DNA of 64,000 nucleotides, taken from assembly GCF_036689815.1 (NCBI RefSeq), contig NZ_JBAHUR010000005.1, positions 281,054-345,053 of the forward strand. The letters run 5' to 3'. Shown here one piece after another: positions 32,315-42,378 of this stretch; positions within the stretch are counted from its first letter, which is position 1; every line of letters begins with the position of its first letter. The notes under the pieces are model-generated. The model saw only the letters and a list, made by a program, of their open reading frames with translations. It was not told the origin of the DNA and made no database searches. This DNA is from Magnetovibrio sp. PR-2 (GTDB lineage: Bacteria; Pseudomonadota; Alphaproteobacteria; Rhodospirillales; Magnetovibrionaceae). The position numbers were made by a program, and so were the translations under genes.

Positions 32315-33106
32315 CTATTTCACCAACTTGGTGAGCAAGGGGTGAACCTTCTGATTAGCGGCGATGACAGAGCCGGTTTCCATCACCTTGCGCTTGCCTT
32401 CAATATCGCTGACCAGACCGCCAGCTTCGCGCACCAAAGTGATGCCTGCACAGATGTCCCACGGGTTCAATCCGGCTTCCCAATACCCGTCGTAACGCGC
32501 AGCTGCAACGTACGCCAGATCGAGCGCCGCCGAACCAAACCGGCGGATGCCGGAAGACACGCTGGTGACCGAATTGATACGGTCCAGGTAACGGTCTTTG
32601 TCTTTGACTTTCCCCATGAACGGAATGCCCGTGGCAAATAGGCATTCGGCGAGCTTTTCACGACCCGAGACGCGCAAACGACGGCCGTTCAAAAACGCGC
32701 CCTGGCCTTTTTCAGCCCAAAACATTTCGTCGACGATGGGATTGTAAACCACCCCAGCAAACGGCTCGTTGTCGCGCAATAAACCAATGGAAATGGCAAA
32801 GTGCGGGATGCCGTGCAAGAAGTTGGTGGTGCCGTCCAAGGGATCGATGACCCAAGTGTTCGACGTGTCTTTGCCTGCGATATCGTCGCCTTCTTCCAAA
32901 ACGAAACCGTAATCGGGGCGTGCTTTGGAAAGCTCTTTGACCAAGGTCTCTTCGGCTTTTTTGTCCGCAATGGAGACAAAGTCCGCCGGCCCTTTTTTGG
33001 ACACCTGCAGGTTTTCGACTTCACCGAAGTCGCGCACCAGACGGCGGGCTGCTTTTTGGGCCGCGGCCGTCATGACGTTCAAAAGGGCAGAGCGGGGATG
33101 AGCCAT
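32315..33106 (-). CDS. suhB: Inositol-1-monophosphatase family protein
   Basis: A 263-residue Mg-dependent phosphatase. Metal-binding motifs: LEEGDDIAGKD (about residues 70-80), WVIDPLDGTTNFLHGIPHFA (about 85-104) and WEAGLNPWDICAGITLVREA (about 213-232). These are the motif A and B of the IMPase superfamily, and the length is standard. SuhB in E. coli also affects rRNA antitermination; whether this holds here is unknown. It is encoded 51 bases downstream of efp on the same strand. Confidence 0.94.
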   Translation of the reverse strand: MAHPRSALLNVMTAAAQKAARRLVRDFGEVENLQVSKKGPADFVSIADKKAEETLVKELSKARPDYGFVLEEGDDIAGKDTSNTWVIDPLDGTTNFLHGIPHFAISIGLLRDNEPFAGVVYNPIVDEMFWAEKGQGAFLNGRRLRVSGREKLAECLFATGIPFMGKVKDKDRYLDRINSVTSVSSGIRRFGSAALDLAYVAAARYDGYWEAGLNPWDICAGITLVREAGGLVSDIEGKRKVMETGSVIAANQKVHPLLTKLVK

Positions 33107-33157
33107 GGTCTTGGTCTTTCTTAATCTGGCTGTGTAATCGGCAGGGCGGCGCAGGAC

Positions 33158-33727
33158 TTAGTCCTTCGCGCGTTCCACGTAAGAGCCGTCTTCGGTGTTC
33201 ACAACGATGCGGGTGCCGGTTTCGATGTGCGGCGGCACCAAGGTGCGTACGCCGTTGTCCAACGTAGCCGGTTTGTAGCTGGAAGACGCCGTTTGGCCCT
33301 TGACCACGGCGTCGGCTTCGGTGACTTCGCAGACCACCGTTTGCGGCAGCGCAATGCCGAGCGGGCGCTCTTCATGGCTTTCGACTTCGACGTTCATGCT
33401 TTCTTGCAAATACGGGATCTGGTCTTCGCCGATGAAGTCGGCGGGCAGATCGATTTGTTCGAAGGTTTCGTTGTCCATGAAGGTGTACGTTTCACCGTCA
33501 GTGTAAAGGAATTGGTACGCACGCTGTTCCAGCACCGCACGCTCAACCGTTTCAGAGGAACGGAAGCGTTCGTTGAGCTTGGTATTGCTTTCCAGGGCCT
33601 GTAGTTCAACTTGCAGGTACGCCCCGCCTTTGCCGGGCTGGGTGTGTTGGATTTTCACCGCGCGCCACAGGCGGCCTTGATGTTCGATGACCATGCCGGG
33701 ACGGATGGCGTTACCGTTAATCTTCAT
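33158..33727 (-). CDS. efp: Elongation factor P
   Basis: A 189-residue protein that relieves ribosome stalling at polyproline. It begins [20 protein letters not shown], and the loop [13 protein letters not shown] carries the lysine (residue 33) that is modified in EF-P. The C-terminal OB part ends in [20 protein letters not shown]. Length matches the family. The OmpA-domain protein downstream in this operon has long Pro-rich runs, which would need EF-P for translation. Operon order efp-suhB. Confidence 0.96.
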   Translation of the reverse strand: MKINGNAIRPGMVIEHQGRLWRAVKIQHTQPGKGGAYLQVELQALESNTKLNERFRSSETVERAVLEQRAYQFLYTDGETYTFMDNETFEQIDLPADFIGEDQIPYLQESMNVEVESHEERPLGIALPQTVVCEVTEADAVVKGQTASSSYKPATLDNGVRTLVPPHIETGTRIVVNTEDGSYVERAKD

Positions 33728-33831
33728 GACTTCACCAATGAAAGAACTGAAACAAAAAACTCAGCCCCAATTGTGGGCCGAAACCGCGCGGAAGCTAGCA
33801 CTCACGCGGTCTGGACGCAAGCACAAGGGGC

Positions 33832-34638
33832 TTAGTCGTCTTCTTTTTCGACGACCACGCGGTCGCGCCCTTGGCGCTTGGCTTCGTAAAGGGCTTCGTC
33901 GGCACGGAAAATCAGTTTGTGGGCGTTGTCGCCTTGGCGATAGGTGGACACACCGATGGACATGCTGATCTGTCCGACGACTTCGCCGGAGGTGGTGTTC
34001 TTCAGTTTTCGCGAACCGATGGATTTGCGCACGGAATCGGCTACGGAATAAGCGTTCTCCAACGTGGTGTTGGGCAAAATCGCAGCAAACTCATCACCGC
34101 CCCAACGCGCGACCACATCGCCACCCTTCAGGTTCTGCTTGAAGTCGCTGGCCACCAAGCGCAAGACCTGATCGCCAATGTGGTGGCCCAAAGTGTCGTT
34201 GACGTTTTTAAAGTCATCAACGTCGGCCAGCAGGACAGACACTTGATTGTTAAAGTCGGAAAGCGATTCTAAAATCGTCTTCAAAGCCTCTTCAAAGCGC
34301 TTGCGATTGCCAATCCCGGTGATGGGGTCGAGCATGGAATCTTTTTTGGTTTTTTCAAGCTGCTGCGTGAGGTCGGTGATCTCAGAGGAATAATCCGAGA
34401 GCTTGTCTTCGAAACTGCGCCCGTGATCGACCACTTCGGTGATCTGTTGGCGGATCGTATCCAGCAGTTCTTGAATGGCTTCGCCATTTTTGCCCGGCAT
34501 TGGGTTTTTGATGTAGGGTGCGTTTTCTTTTGCAATCGAATCAATGGCTTGCACAACGCTTTCCAGGCCGCTGGTAATGCGCCCGGCGCTGGTGTGTAAG
34601 TCGCTGATCGACTTAACGAAATCGTTTGCACTGCTCAC
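33832..34638 (-). CDS. Diguanylate cyclase (GGDEF)
   Basis: A 268-residue cytosolic protein. Residues 1-105 are a helical bundle ending in a coiled coil (LSDYSSEITDLTQQLEKTKK), then the GGDEF domain starts at DPITGIGNRKRFEEAL. The active site is complete: ADVDDFKNVNDTLGH for metal and substrate, and RWGGDEFAAILP (about 180-191). The I-site position reads KGGD rather than RxxD, so feedback inhibition is probably absent. It makes c-di-GMP from GTP. An upstream TTAA-type pair resembles a CtrA box. Confidence 0.93.
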   Translation of the reverse strand: MSSANDFVKSISDLHTSAGRITSGLESVVQAIDSIAKENAPYIKNPMPGKNGEAIQELLDTIRQQITEVVDHGRSFEDKLSDYSSEITDLTQQLEKTKKDSMLDPITGIGNRKRFEEALKTILESLSDFNNQVSVLLADVDDFKNVNDTLGHHIGDQVLRLVASDFKQNLKGGDVVARWGGDEFAAILPNTTLENAYSVADSVRKSIGSRKLKNTTSGEVVGQISMSIGVSTYRQGDNAHKLIFRADEALYEAKRQGRDRVVVEKEDD

Positions 34639-34671
34639 GTTTGTCGCTCACGTTTGTCTGGCCCCATCAAA

Positions 34672-34690
34672 TTAAGCCAATTTAACTTAA
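34672..34690. promoter_or_regulatory. CtrA-like box upstream of the diguanylate cyclase gene
   Basis: TTAA, 6 bases, TTAAC, then TTAA again, about 35 bases upstream of the gene at 33832-34638. CtrA sites in alphaproteobacteria are TTAA-N6/7-TTAA. Chance matches occur in AT-rich DNA. Confidence 0.3.
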
Positions 34691-34753
34691 TCTACAGCTT
34701 ATTTAGGCGAAATTGTCAGGTTTTTGGACCATTGTCTACGTCCAATTGTATTT

Positions 34754-35380
34754 TTAAAGTGCGCTCAACGTTTTGATCGCCGCTCCCGGCCCATCAGCAT
34801 GATCCCAGACATAGGAAATGACGGCGATAAATTCAGCTCCGGCCTCGATCAAGGGCGGGGCATTTTGCGCTGTAATGCCGCCGATGGCGACGCAGGGCAC
34901 GGTGGTCATTGTGGTCCAAATCTCGAGGATTTCAGGATCGGCCTGGGTTTTTGCGGTCTTGGTGTCCGTGGGATAAAATGCGCCGAACGCGACATAATCC
35001 GCACCGTCTTCTGCAGCCTCCATGGCCAAGTGACGCGAATTGTGACACGTCACACCAACGATGGCGTCTTTGCCGACGATTTGGCGGGCCTGTTTGGCCG
35101 TCATGTCGTCTTGGCCCACGTGCACGCCGTCGGCGCCGATTTCAGCTGCCAGCTCTGCGTCGTCGTTGATCAAAAACGCGACGTCGCGGCTTTGCGCTTC
35201 GGGCATCAAGATTTGTGCGGCACGGCGCACCTCGTCACGGGGGGCTGGCACGCCGTCTTTGGATTTCATGCGCAACTGCACACAAGCCACGTCGCCTGCG
35301 TCCAAAGCTTCAACAAACTTTGAACGGAAGACTTCGGGATCGAATTTGGGCGGGGTGATCAGATAGATTTGTATGCTCAT
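34754..35380 (-). CDS. thiE: Thiamine-phosphate synthase
   Basis: A 208-residue TIM-barrel enzyme that joins the thiazole and pyrimidine phosphates. Motifs are CVQLRMKSKD (PPi-binding basic residues), FLINDDAELAAEIGADGVHV followed by GQDDM, and near the end CVAIGGITAQNAPPLIEAGA. It is a good match in length and order, although the family CHN region reads GVTCHNSRHLAMEA. It is not beside other thiamine genes; thiD lies at 54976. No TPP riboswitch is visible in the short upstream gap. Confidence 0.92.
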   Translation of the reverse strand: MSIQIYLITPPKFDPEVFRSKFVEALDAGDVACVQLRMKSKDGVPAPRDEVRRAAQILMPEAQSRDVAFLINDDAELAAEIGADGVHVGQDDMTAKQARQIVGKDAIVGVTCHNSRHLAMEAAEDGADYVAFGAFYPTDTKTAKTQADPEILEIWTTMTTVPCVAIGGITAQNAPPLIEAGAEFIAVISYVWDHADGPGAAIKTLSAL

Positions 35381-35475
35381 GGCTGCATCATACGCGGGCG
35401 CGTCGTTTGCGCCTAGCGCGATGTGCTAAAATTCGATACGGTTTGCGCGCGCCAGGCCAGTAAGAGACGATACAT

Positions 35476-35990
35476 ATGCTCCTTCGCATAGCGGTTTTTG
35501 CCGTGCTCACACTTGTGTCCTTTAAATCTGAAGCTTGCGGGTCGTGCTTGGTGGAAGAAATAGCCTTCGACAACCCGCTTGGCATTATTGGCACCTTGGA
35601 CGGTGGTTGGGATGCCGACAAACCGTCCATCACGGTACAGCGCGTGCTCAGAAACGAGGTCGAGGGCTTAACGCTCAAAAACGGCGATCAACTGCCGTTT
35701 TCTCTCACGTGGCGCAAAAGCTCATTGTGAAAGCCAAGCTGAAAAAGCGGAACCCTAACCTCGAGACCCGCACCGAAGGCATTTGGCTGTTGGATTACAA
35801 AGATGGTGTGGCCAGCGTCAAAAGCTATGGACAGTTGATGCCCTTGAAGGAAAATCCGCAGTATGTGGATGCGGTGCTGGGTAAACTTGATGAGAACTGG
35901 CCCGGCCTGAAACAGCTCGAACTGCGCACATTGCCCGCGTCCCAGCTTCCCGCCAAGGGCTTTTCCAAGTCCAATCGCCTCACAAAATAG
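35476..35990 (+). pseudogene. Exported protein gene with a single-base frameshift
   Basis: The first frame (35476-35730) gives a signal peptide MLLRIAVFAVLTLVSFKSEA and a mature start with CGSC, running to TLKNGDQLPFSLTWRK and then a stop. From about 35718 the protein continues convincingly one base back, KLIVKAKLKKRNPNLETRTE, GIWLLDYKDGVASVKSYGQL, to a stop at 35990. The switch falls at CGCAAAAGC; one more A in that run would restore a single frame of about 171 residues. This may be a real frameshift, a sequencing slip in the A run, or slippage. The family is not recognised. The total is a small periplasmic protein. Confidence 0.75.
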
Positions 35991-35993
35991 CCC

Positions 35994-36045
35994 ACAAAAA
36001 AAGCGGAGCCTACCCTATAAACTCCAGGGGGCCCCGCTTTCTTTT
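35994..36045. terminator. Bidirectional terminator between the frameshifted gene and gapdh
   Basis: Stem AAAGCGG.GCC / GGC.CCGCTTT with internal mismatch, A-tract on the left and CTTTTT on the right. It lies between two convergent genes. Confidence 0.85.
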
Positions 36046-36060
36046 TAAGTCCGGCTAGAC

Positions 36061-37475
<1,415 letters not shown>

Positions 37476-37706
37476 GTGAGCGCGCCAGACCGCTTAAAAG
37501 CAGCCGAAGACCGCCTGAGCCAAGCCATTGGCCGACTGGAAGCCGCCATCGCTTCCAAGCCTTCGGATTCTCCTGACGCATCGGCGCTTCAAAATCAAAT
37601 TGATGCCCTTGGCCGCGAAAATCAGGAATTGCGCTCTGTTTTGGGCAGCACTTCAGCGCGCTTGGACGGGACCATCGCCAAGTTTAAAGCTAAGCTTGAA
37701 GCGTAG
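37476..37706 (+). CDS. DUF4164 family small coiled-coil protein
   Basis: Seventy-six residues beginning at GTG 37476, with TAGGAAA 8 bases upstream. It is one long helix: DRLKAAEDRLSQAIGRLEAA, then ALGRENQELRSVLGSTSARL, then a basic end. The position directly before zapA is the regular place of DUF4164 genes in alphaproteobacteria, suggesting a link with division, but no function is known. It shares an operon with zapA (12-base gap). Confidence 0.88.
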   Translation: MSAPDRLKAAEDRLSQAIGRLEAAIASKPSDSPDASALQNQIDALGRENQELRSVLGSTSARLDGTIAKFKAKLEA

Positions 37707-37718
37707 AAGGGGCGGAAC

Positions 37719-38042
37719 GTGGCAAAAGTTTCCATCACGATTAATAATGAAACCTACGACATTGCCTGCGCGGATGGGGAAGAACAGCATATTCTCAATC
37801 TCGCCGGCGCGGTCGACGCCAAGGTTGGTGAGTTGGTCGCCGCCATAGGTCAAGCCGGCGAAGCGCGCTTGCTGGCCATGGCTGGATTGTTGATGGCCGA
37901 TGAATTGGCCGAACTCAATAGCGAAGGGCCGTCCGCCCCCCCTCAGCCCACATCGAGCGTGGATGAAGAACAGCTCGCCCAAGCACTTGAATCCATGGCC
38001 GTGCGCATCGAAAGCATTGCGTCTGAGCTGGAGAACGCCTAA
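37719..38042 (+). CDS. zapA: Cell division protein ZapA
   Basis: A 107-residue FtsZ-ring stabiliser. The N-terminal globular part MAKVSITINNETYDIACADG and the helix RLLAMAGLLMADELAEL match the family; the C-terminal coiled coil ends LESMAVRIESIASELENA. Start is GTG 37719 with GGGGCGG upstream. It is followed at once by 6S RNA and then the 5-formyl-THF cyclo-ligase gene, the order conserved across proteobacteria. Confidence 0.93.
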   Translation: MAKVSITINNETYDIACADGEEQHILNLAGAVDAKVGELVAAIGQAGEARLLAMAGLLMADELAELNSEGPSAPPQPTSSVDEEQLAQALESMAVRIESIASELENA

Positions 38043-38051
38043 GTTCCGCAA

Positions 38052-38214
38052 GGACGGTCCGCTGCGCAATGCGTGGGGCCACGACATTCCCTGGGGCTAT
38101 AAGTCTTCCTCGGGAGCTGTCCCTGCCGGACTCGTGGGTTCGGCATCACGGCGCCCACCTGCATCAGCAGGCCACAGAGGATTGCAACGGCTAACGGTTG
38201 CTGCGGCACCGTCC
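38052..38214 (+). ncRNA. ssrS: 6S RNA
   Basis: Located between zapA and the cyclo-ligase gene, the classic site. The ends pair as GGACGGT / ACCGTCC (closing stem). Internally there is a central region with GGGGCCACGACATTCCCTGG, CGGGAGCTGTCCCTGCCGG and GCGCCCACCTGC, and a 3' arm GATTGCAACGGCTAACGGTT, giving one long interrupted rod with an open central bubble. 6S RNA binds the housekeeping RNA polymerase and mimics an open promoter. Boundaries are set from the closing stem. Confidence 0.88.
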
Positions 38215-38221
38215 ACCTTAT

Positions 38222-38253
38222 TTCTGGAATTGACCCTACTTCTGGAATTGACC
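38222..38253 (+). repeat. Short tandem repeat before the cyclo-ligase start
   Basis: TTCTGGAATTGACC occurs twice, at 38222 and 38240, with CTAC between. It is directly before the ATG at 38254, so it covers the place of the ribosome binding site. Confidence 0.85.
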
Positions 38254-38844
38254 ATGCGAGAAGTCAGCCCCAAAGATCATCTGCGTGTGCGCGCCAAAGA
38301 GCTGCGCGCCGAGGCCGCCGAGGCTTTGGGCGACGACGGTGTGCGGGGCTTTTTCGAAAACCTTTTCAAAACTTGGAACGCGGCGTCTGCGGCTTATGAG
38401 GACGAACCGATCTTGGCGGGGTACTGGCCCATGGGCACGGAAATGGACGTCCGCCCGGCCATGGTGGCATTGGACCGCATGGGCGTTTTGATGACCCTTC
38501 CAGAAGTGGCTGGTAAAGATCGCCCGTTGCGCTTTCGTGCGTGGCGGCCGGACGAGGCCTTGGTCGAAGGAGATCACGCAACGTACCATCCCGAACACAC
38601 CGCGCCATTGATGCGCCCCGACGTTTTGTTGGTGCCTCTGTTGGCGTTTGACCGAAAGGGCTTTCGTGTGGGCTGGGGAGGGGGCTATTATGATCGCACC
38701 ATCGAAGTGTTGCGCAAGACCGGAGCGTGCACGGCGGTCGGTGTCGCTTACGGCGCCCAGGAAGTTGACCAAGTGCCGACAGACCCATATGACCAGCGCC
38801 TGGACTGGATCATCACCGAACAAGAAGTGATAGAAATTCAATGA
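38254..38844 (+). CDS. 5-formyltetrahydrofolate cyclo-ligase
   Basis: A 196-residue ATP-dependent enzyme that returns 5-formyl-THF to the folate pool. The basic N-terminus MREVSPKDHLRVRAKELRAE is followed by ILAGYWPMGTEMDVRP, DVLLVPLLAFDRKGFRVGWG and GGGYYDRTIEVLR, which hold the substrate and ATP site. It is longer frames upstream that cross the 6S RNA; these are not used. The binding site before ATG 38254 is poor. The next gene overlaps by 4 bases (ATGA). Confidence 0.93.
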   Translation: MREVSPKDHLRVRAKELRAEAAEALGDDGVRGFFENLFKTWNAASAAYEDEPILAGYWPMGTEMDVRPAMVALDRMGVLMTLPEVAGKDRPLRFRAWRPDEALVEGDHATYHPEHTAPLMRPDVLLVPLLAFDRKGFRVGWGGGYYDRTIEVLRKTGACTAVGVAYGAQEVDQVPTDPYDQRLDWIITEQEVIEIQ

Positions 38845-39650
38845 AGGTTTTGTACATCGGGGACGTTGTGGGGAAATCGGGCCGCAAGGCCGTCTTGGAT
38901 CACATGCCCAGATTGCGCGCAGAGCTGGAGTTGGACTTCGTCGTTGTTAACGGGGAAAACGCGGCCCACGGTTTTGGTATTACAGCTGCGATTTGCGAAC
39001 AGTTTTTCGAATCCGGTGCAGATGTCATCACCACCGGCAATCACGCCTGGGATCAGCGCGAAATCATCGATTTCATCGACACCGAGCCCCGCTTGCTGCG
39101 CCCGGTGAATTACCCCGAAGGCACGCCCGGTAAAGGCCTGGGGGTTTACAAAACCAAGGACGACAAAACCGTGGTGGTGATCCAAGCCATGGGGCGTTTG
39201 TTCATGGATCCGCTGGACGACCCGTTTGCCGCCGTCAGCACGGCGATGCTCAACAAACGTCTGGGGGAAACGGTGGATTTTGTCCTGATCGACATCCATG
39301 CCGAAGCCACCAGCGAAAAAATGGCCATGGGGCATTCATTCGACGGGCGCGCGTCGCTGATTGCGGGGACCCACAGCCATATCCCCACGGCGGATGCGCA
39401 AATCTTGCCGAACGGAACGGCGTACCAAACTGACGTGGGCATGTGTGGGGACTACAATTCCGTCATCGGCATGACCAAGGAACCGGCCATTGGGCGCTTT
39501 ACGTCCAAAATGCCAACCCAGCGTTTAGAGCCTGCCTCGGGCGAGGGGACGCTGTGCGCCGTTTATGTCGAAACCGATGATACAACGGGCTTGGCGATAC
39601 GCATCAGTCCTGTGCGCCTAGGCGGTCGGTTGGCGGAAATCACGCCTTAA
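38841..39650 (+). CDS. YmdB-like metallophosphoesterase
   Basis: A 269-residue calcineurin-like phosphoesterase of the TIGR00282/YmdB type (2',3'-cyclic nucleotide phosphodiesterase in Bacillus). Metal-binding motifs are YIGDVVGKSGR, VNGENAAHGFGIT, ITTGNHAWDQ and AGTHSHIPTADAQILP, with the pattern DYNSVIGM downstream that is typical. The start overlaps the stop of the cyclo-ligase gene, so translation is coupled. The bacterial role may be in regulation of RNA stability or signalling; not determined in alphaproteobacteria. Confidence 0.93.
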   Translation: MKVLYIGDVVGKSGRKAVLDHMPRLRAELELDFVVVNGENAAHGFGITAAICEQFFESGADVITTGNHAWDQREIIDFIDTEPRLLRPVNYPEGTPGKGLGVYKTKDDKTVVVIQAMGRLFMDPLDDPFAAVSTAMLNKRLGETVDFVLIDIHAEATSEKMAMGHSFDGRASLIAGTHSHIPTADAQILPNGTAYQTDVGMCGDYNSVIGMTKEPAIGRFTSKMPTQRLEPASGEGTLCAVYVETDDTTGLAIRISPVRLGGRLAEITP

Positions 39651-39652
39651 AA

Positions 39653-40204
39653 TCAGAAAGAAAATCCGAAGCGAATGCCAAGCGTGTCCATGCCCTCGTT
39701 CGGGCTGGCCAGCCACGCATTGGAGACGTGATCGTAAAAGAGCGACACGCTTTTGTCCTGCGCATAGCTGTAGCTCAGCTCAAAGGGAAAATAAAACAAC
39801 ACCTCAGAGCCTAACGCTTTGCGGTCATTGCGGGTGAGCTTGGTGTTGCCGTTATGGACAGCACCGCCCACGCCCAAGGCGAATTGCACGTCATCGGTCA
39901 AATCTTTTTCCCAACGTGCGGCGATATATGCTTTTGAGGTGTCACCGCCCGAATTCAGGCTGGCCCCGACAGCAGGGCGAACGGTACCGGACAAGAACGC
40001 CGTGCTCGGTTCAAGAATGGCTTCCAGGTTCAAGTCCACACCGCTTTCGCGATTCGTGCCGCTCCACAGACCACCCGTATCATGGTGCAAAAGGCCCAGT
40101 TTGACTTCGTGTACAAGGTCTGCAGCCTGACTGGGAAGCCCGATCGACGCGACTAGAATTGCGCTAAAGGCGAATAGGGATAAGGATTTGAAAATGTGAA
40201 ACAT
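39653..40204 (-). CDS. PagL-like lipid A 3-O-deacylase
   Basis: A 183-residue outer-membrane beta-barrel. It has a signal peptide (MFHIFKSLSLFAFSAILVAS, cut after QAA), eight strand-like segments, and the PagL active-site motif in SLFYDHVSNAWLAS (His and Ser of the catalytic triad). The C-terminus is a beta-signal with terminal Phe. PagL removes the 3-O acyl chain of lipid A. The ATG at 40204 is used; a longer frame to 40264 has no signal. It is convergent with the phosphoesterase gene, 2 bases apart. Confidence 0.85.
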   Translation of the reverse strand: MFHIFKSLSLFAFSAILVASIGLPSQAADLVHEVKLGLLHHDTGGLWSGTNRESGVDLNLEAILEPSTAFLSGTVRPAVGASLNSGGDTSKAYIAARWEKDLTDDVQFALGVGGAVHNGNTKLTRNDRKALGSEVLFYFPFELSYSYAQDKSVSLFYDHVSNAWLASPNEGMDTLGIRFGFSF

Positions 40205-40470
40205 CTTGACCGCTCGTTTGTGTGACAATACGGGGAGTGTAGGGCTAACGCGCGTTTCACGCAATGGGCGCGTTCATGTCGGCGCAAGAGGGGCTAAATT
40301 GAAGTGAGTTCTTGCCCTGAGCCCCATGTCACCTTAGAAAACCCCTAACGTTTTCAGCTGTCCGGTGTGCTATACATACGGGACAAGATTCGGCTGCGTG
40401 CATGCGGTCTTGGTCCAGGCTTGGCCCATGTGCGCGCTCAGACAGTTTTAAAAGACCAAGGCGAAGAGTT

Positions 40471-41217
40471 ATGGCAGGCCATAGTAAGTTTAAGAACATT
40501 ATGCACCGCAAAGGTGCGCAGGACAAAAAACGCGCAAAAGTCTTTGCGAAACACGCGCGTGAAGTTTACGTCGCGGCGAAATCCGGCATGCCGGACCCGG
40601 ACAAAAACCCACGGCTGCGCAACGCCATTATCGCGGCGCGTGCCGACAACACGCCCAAAGACAATATCGAGCGCGCGATTAAGAAAGCTTCGGGTGGCGA
40701 TGGCGAAAACTACGACGAAATTCGTTACGAAGGCTACGGCCCCGGTGGTGTCGCAGTGATTGTCGAAGCGCTCACAGACAACCGCAATCGTACGGCTTCG
40801 GAAGTGCGCTCGACCTTCACCAAGCACGGCGGTAACTTGGGCGAGACCGGTTCGGTCGGTTTTATGTTTGAGCGCACAGGCGTCATTGAATATGCCGCCG
40901 ACGCAGCGGACGCCGACACCATGTTCGAAGAAGCCTTGGAAGCTGGTGCGGCGGATGTGACGTCTGACGACAACGGTCATGTCATCACCTGCGATCCGGA
41001 TGATTTTTCCGGCGTGCGCGACGCTTTGATCGAAAAGTTCGGCGACCCGACGGGTGCGCGTTTGGAATGGGTGCCCAACACCACGACCGAACTGGACGAA
41101 CAGCAAGCCAGCACCATGCTGAAGCTGATCGATACCTTGGAAGACAACGACGATGTTCAAAACGTGTCGTCCAACTTCGAAGTATCTGACGAAATCATGG
41201 AGAAGCTGAGCGCTTAG
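40471..41217 (+). CDS. YebC/PmpR family DNA-binding or translation-related regulator
   Basis: A 248-residue protein with the canonical start [60 protein letters not shown] and [20 protein letters not shown]. YebC proteins bind DNA and have lately been linked to relief of ribosome stalling at prolines. It precedes ruvC by 24 bases; the yebC-ruvCAB order is conserved in proteobacteria. The ATG at 40471 has AGGCGAAGAG upstream. Confidence 0.95.
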   Translation: MAGHSKFKNIMHRKGAQDKKRAKVFAKHAREVYVAAKSGMPDPDKNPRLRNAIIAARADNTPKDNIERAIKKASGGDGENYDEIRYEGYGPGGVAVIVEALTDNRNRTASEVRSTFTKHGGNLGETGSVGFMFERTGVIEYAADAADADTMFEEALEAGAADVTSDDNGHVITCDPDDFSGVRDALIEKFGDPTGARLEWVPNTTTELDEQQASTMLKLIDTLEDNDDVQNVSSNFEVSDEIMEKLSA

Positions 41218-41241
41218 GCGGTCCGGCGAGGAGCATAGCGC

Positions 41242-41739
41242 ATGCGCATCATCGGCATCGATCCGGGATTGCAGCGCACCGGTTGGGGCGTCATAGAAGC
41301 ACGCGACAACCGTTTAAGCTTCGTCGCCGAAGGCACCGTGACCTCGAACGCCAAAATGGCTTTGGCTGACAGGTTGATGGAACTCCACGACGGTCTTGAG
41401 GAGGTCATCACCACGTGGGAGCCTGGTGAGGCCGCCGTCGAAGAAACCTTCGTCAACAAGAACCCGACCTCGACCCTGAAGCTTGGCCAAGCGCGCGGCA
41501 TTGCGCTTTTGGTACCGGCGCGTTTGGGCTTGTCAGTGGGTGAGTACACGCCGAACTTGGTGAAAAAAACCGTCGTGGGTGCAGGTCATGCGGCCAAAGA
41601 GCAAGTTCTCATGATGGTGAAAACCTTGCTCCCGGGCTCCGGCAATGCAGGTCCCGACGCCGCCGACGCCTTGGCCGTCGCGATCTGTCATGCCCACCAT
41701 CGTGAAACGCAAAATCGTATTGTTGCAGGGGGACGCTAG
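41242..41739 (+). CDS. ruvC: Crossover junction endodeoxyribonuclease RuvC
   Basis: A 165-residue Holliday junction resolvase. Active-site acidic residues are in [14 protein letters not shown] (Asp 7), [12 protein letters not shown] (Glu about 69) and [16 protein letters not shown] (Asp about 140 and 143). It has the family length. Stop and start of ruvA are directly adjacent (TAG then ATG). Confidence 0.97.
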   Translation: MRIIGIDPGLQRTGWGVIEARDNRLSFVAEGTVTSNAKMALADRLMELHDGLEEVITTWEPGEAAVEETFVNKNPTSTLKLGQARGIALLVPARLGLSVGEYTPNLVKKTVVGAGHAAKEQVLMMVKTLLPGSGNAGPDAADALAVAICHAHHRETQNRIVAGGR

Positions 41740-42378
41740 ATGATCGCACTACTCAAAGGCATCATCGAAGAGGTGGGCGATGGCTGGGCTGTTGTCGATG
41801 TGAGCGGTGTTGGCTATTTGATTTTTTGTTCGACCCGCACACTCAGCCGTTTAGCGGTGGGGGAAGCAGCGTCGGTTCACGTGGAAACTCACGTGCGCGA
41901 AGATCACATTCATCTGTATGGGTTCTTAGAAACCAACGAACGCGAATGGTTCAAGGTGTTGACCACCGTTCAAGGGGTTGGCGCAAAAGTCGGTCTCGCG
42001 ATTTTGTCCGTACTGTCGGGCGATGAGCTCACCCACGCTATTGCTGCAGGCGACAAAGCGCAAGTGGGCCGGGCCAACGGTGTCGGTCCGAAACTGGCCG
42101 CGCGCATCTGTACAGAGTTGAAAGACAAAGTCGCCAAGATGGCGCTGGGCCCTGCAGCCGCGCCTAAGGGTGTCAAAGTCGCGGCCAGCTCAGACGTTGC
42201 CATCGGTGGCGACAACACCCGCGATGCCGTGTCTGCCCTGGCGAACTTGGGCTACAGCCCGACGGACGCGCTCACAGCTGTGAGCCACGCGGCCTCCAAA
42301 CTGAGCGAGGACGCCTCCGTTGAAGAGCTCATCAAAGGCGGTTTGGCCGAGTTGGGACCTAAGGAGCACGGCCGATGA
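41740..42378 (+). CDS. ruvA: Holliday junction DNA helicase subunit RuvA
   Basis: A 212-residue tetramer subunit that binds four-way junctions. It begins [20 protein letters not shown] (OB-fold), then [20 protein letters not shown] with the first helix-hairpin-helix and [20 protein letters not shown] with the second. Domain III ([20 protein letters not shown]) is present and contacts RuvB. It overlaps ruvB by 4 bases (ATGA). Confidence 0.97.
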   Translation: MIALLKGIIEEVGDGWAVVDVSGVGYLIFCSTRTLSRLAVGEAASVHVETHVREDHIHLYGFLETNEREWFKVLTTVQGVGAKVGLAILSVLSGDELTHAIAAGDKAQVGRANGVGPKLAARICTELKDKVAKMALGPAAAPKGVKVAASSDVAIGGDNTRDAVSALANLGYSPTDALTAVSHAASKLSEDASVEELIKGGLAELGPKEHGR

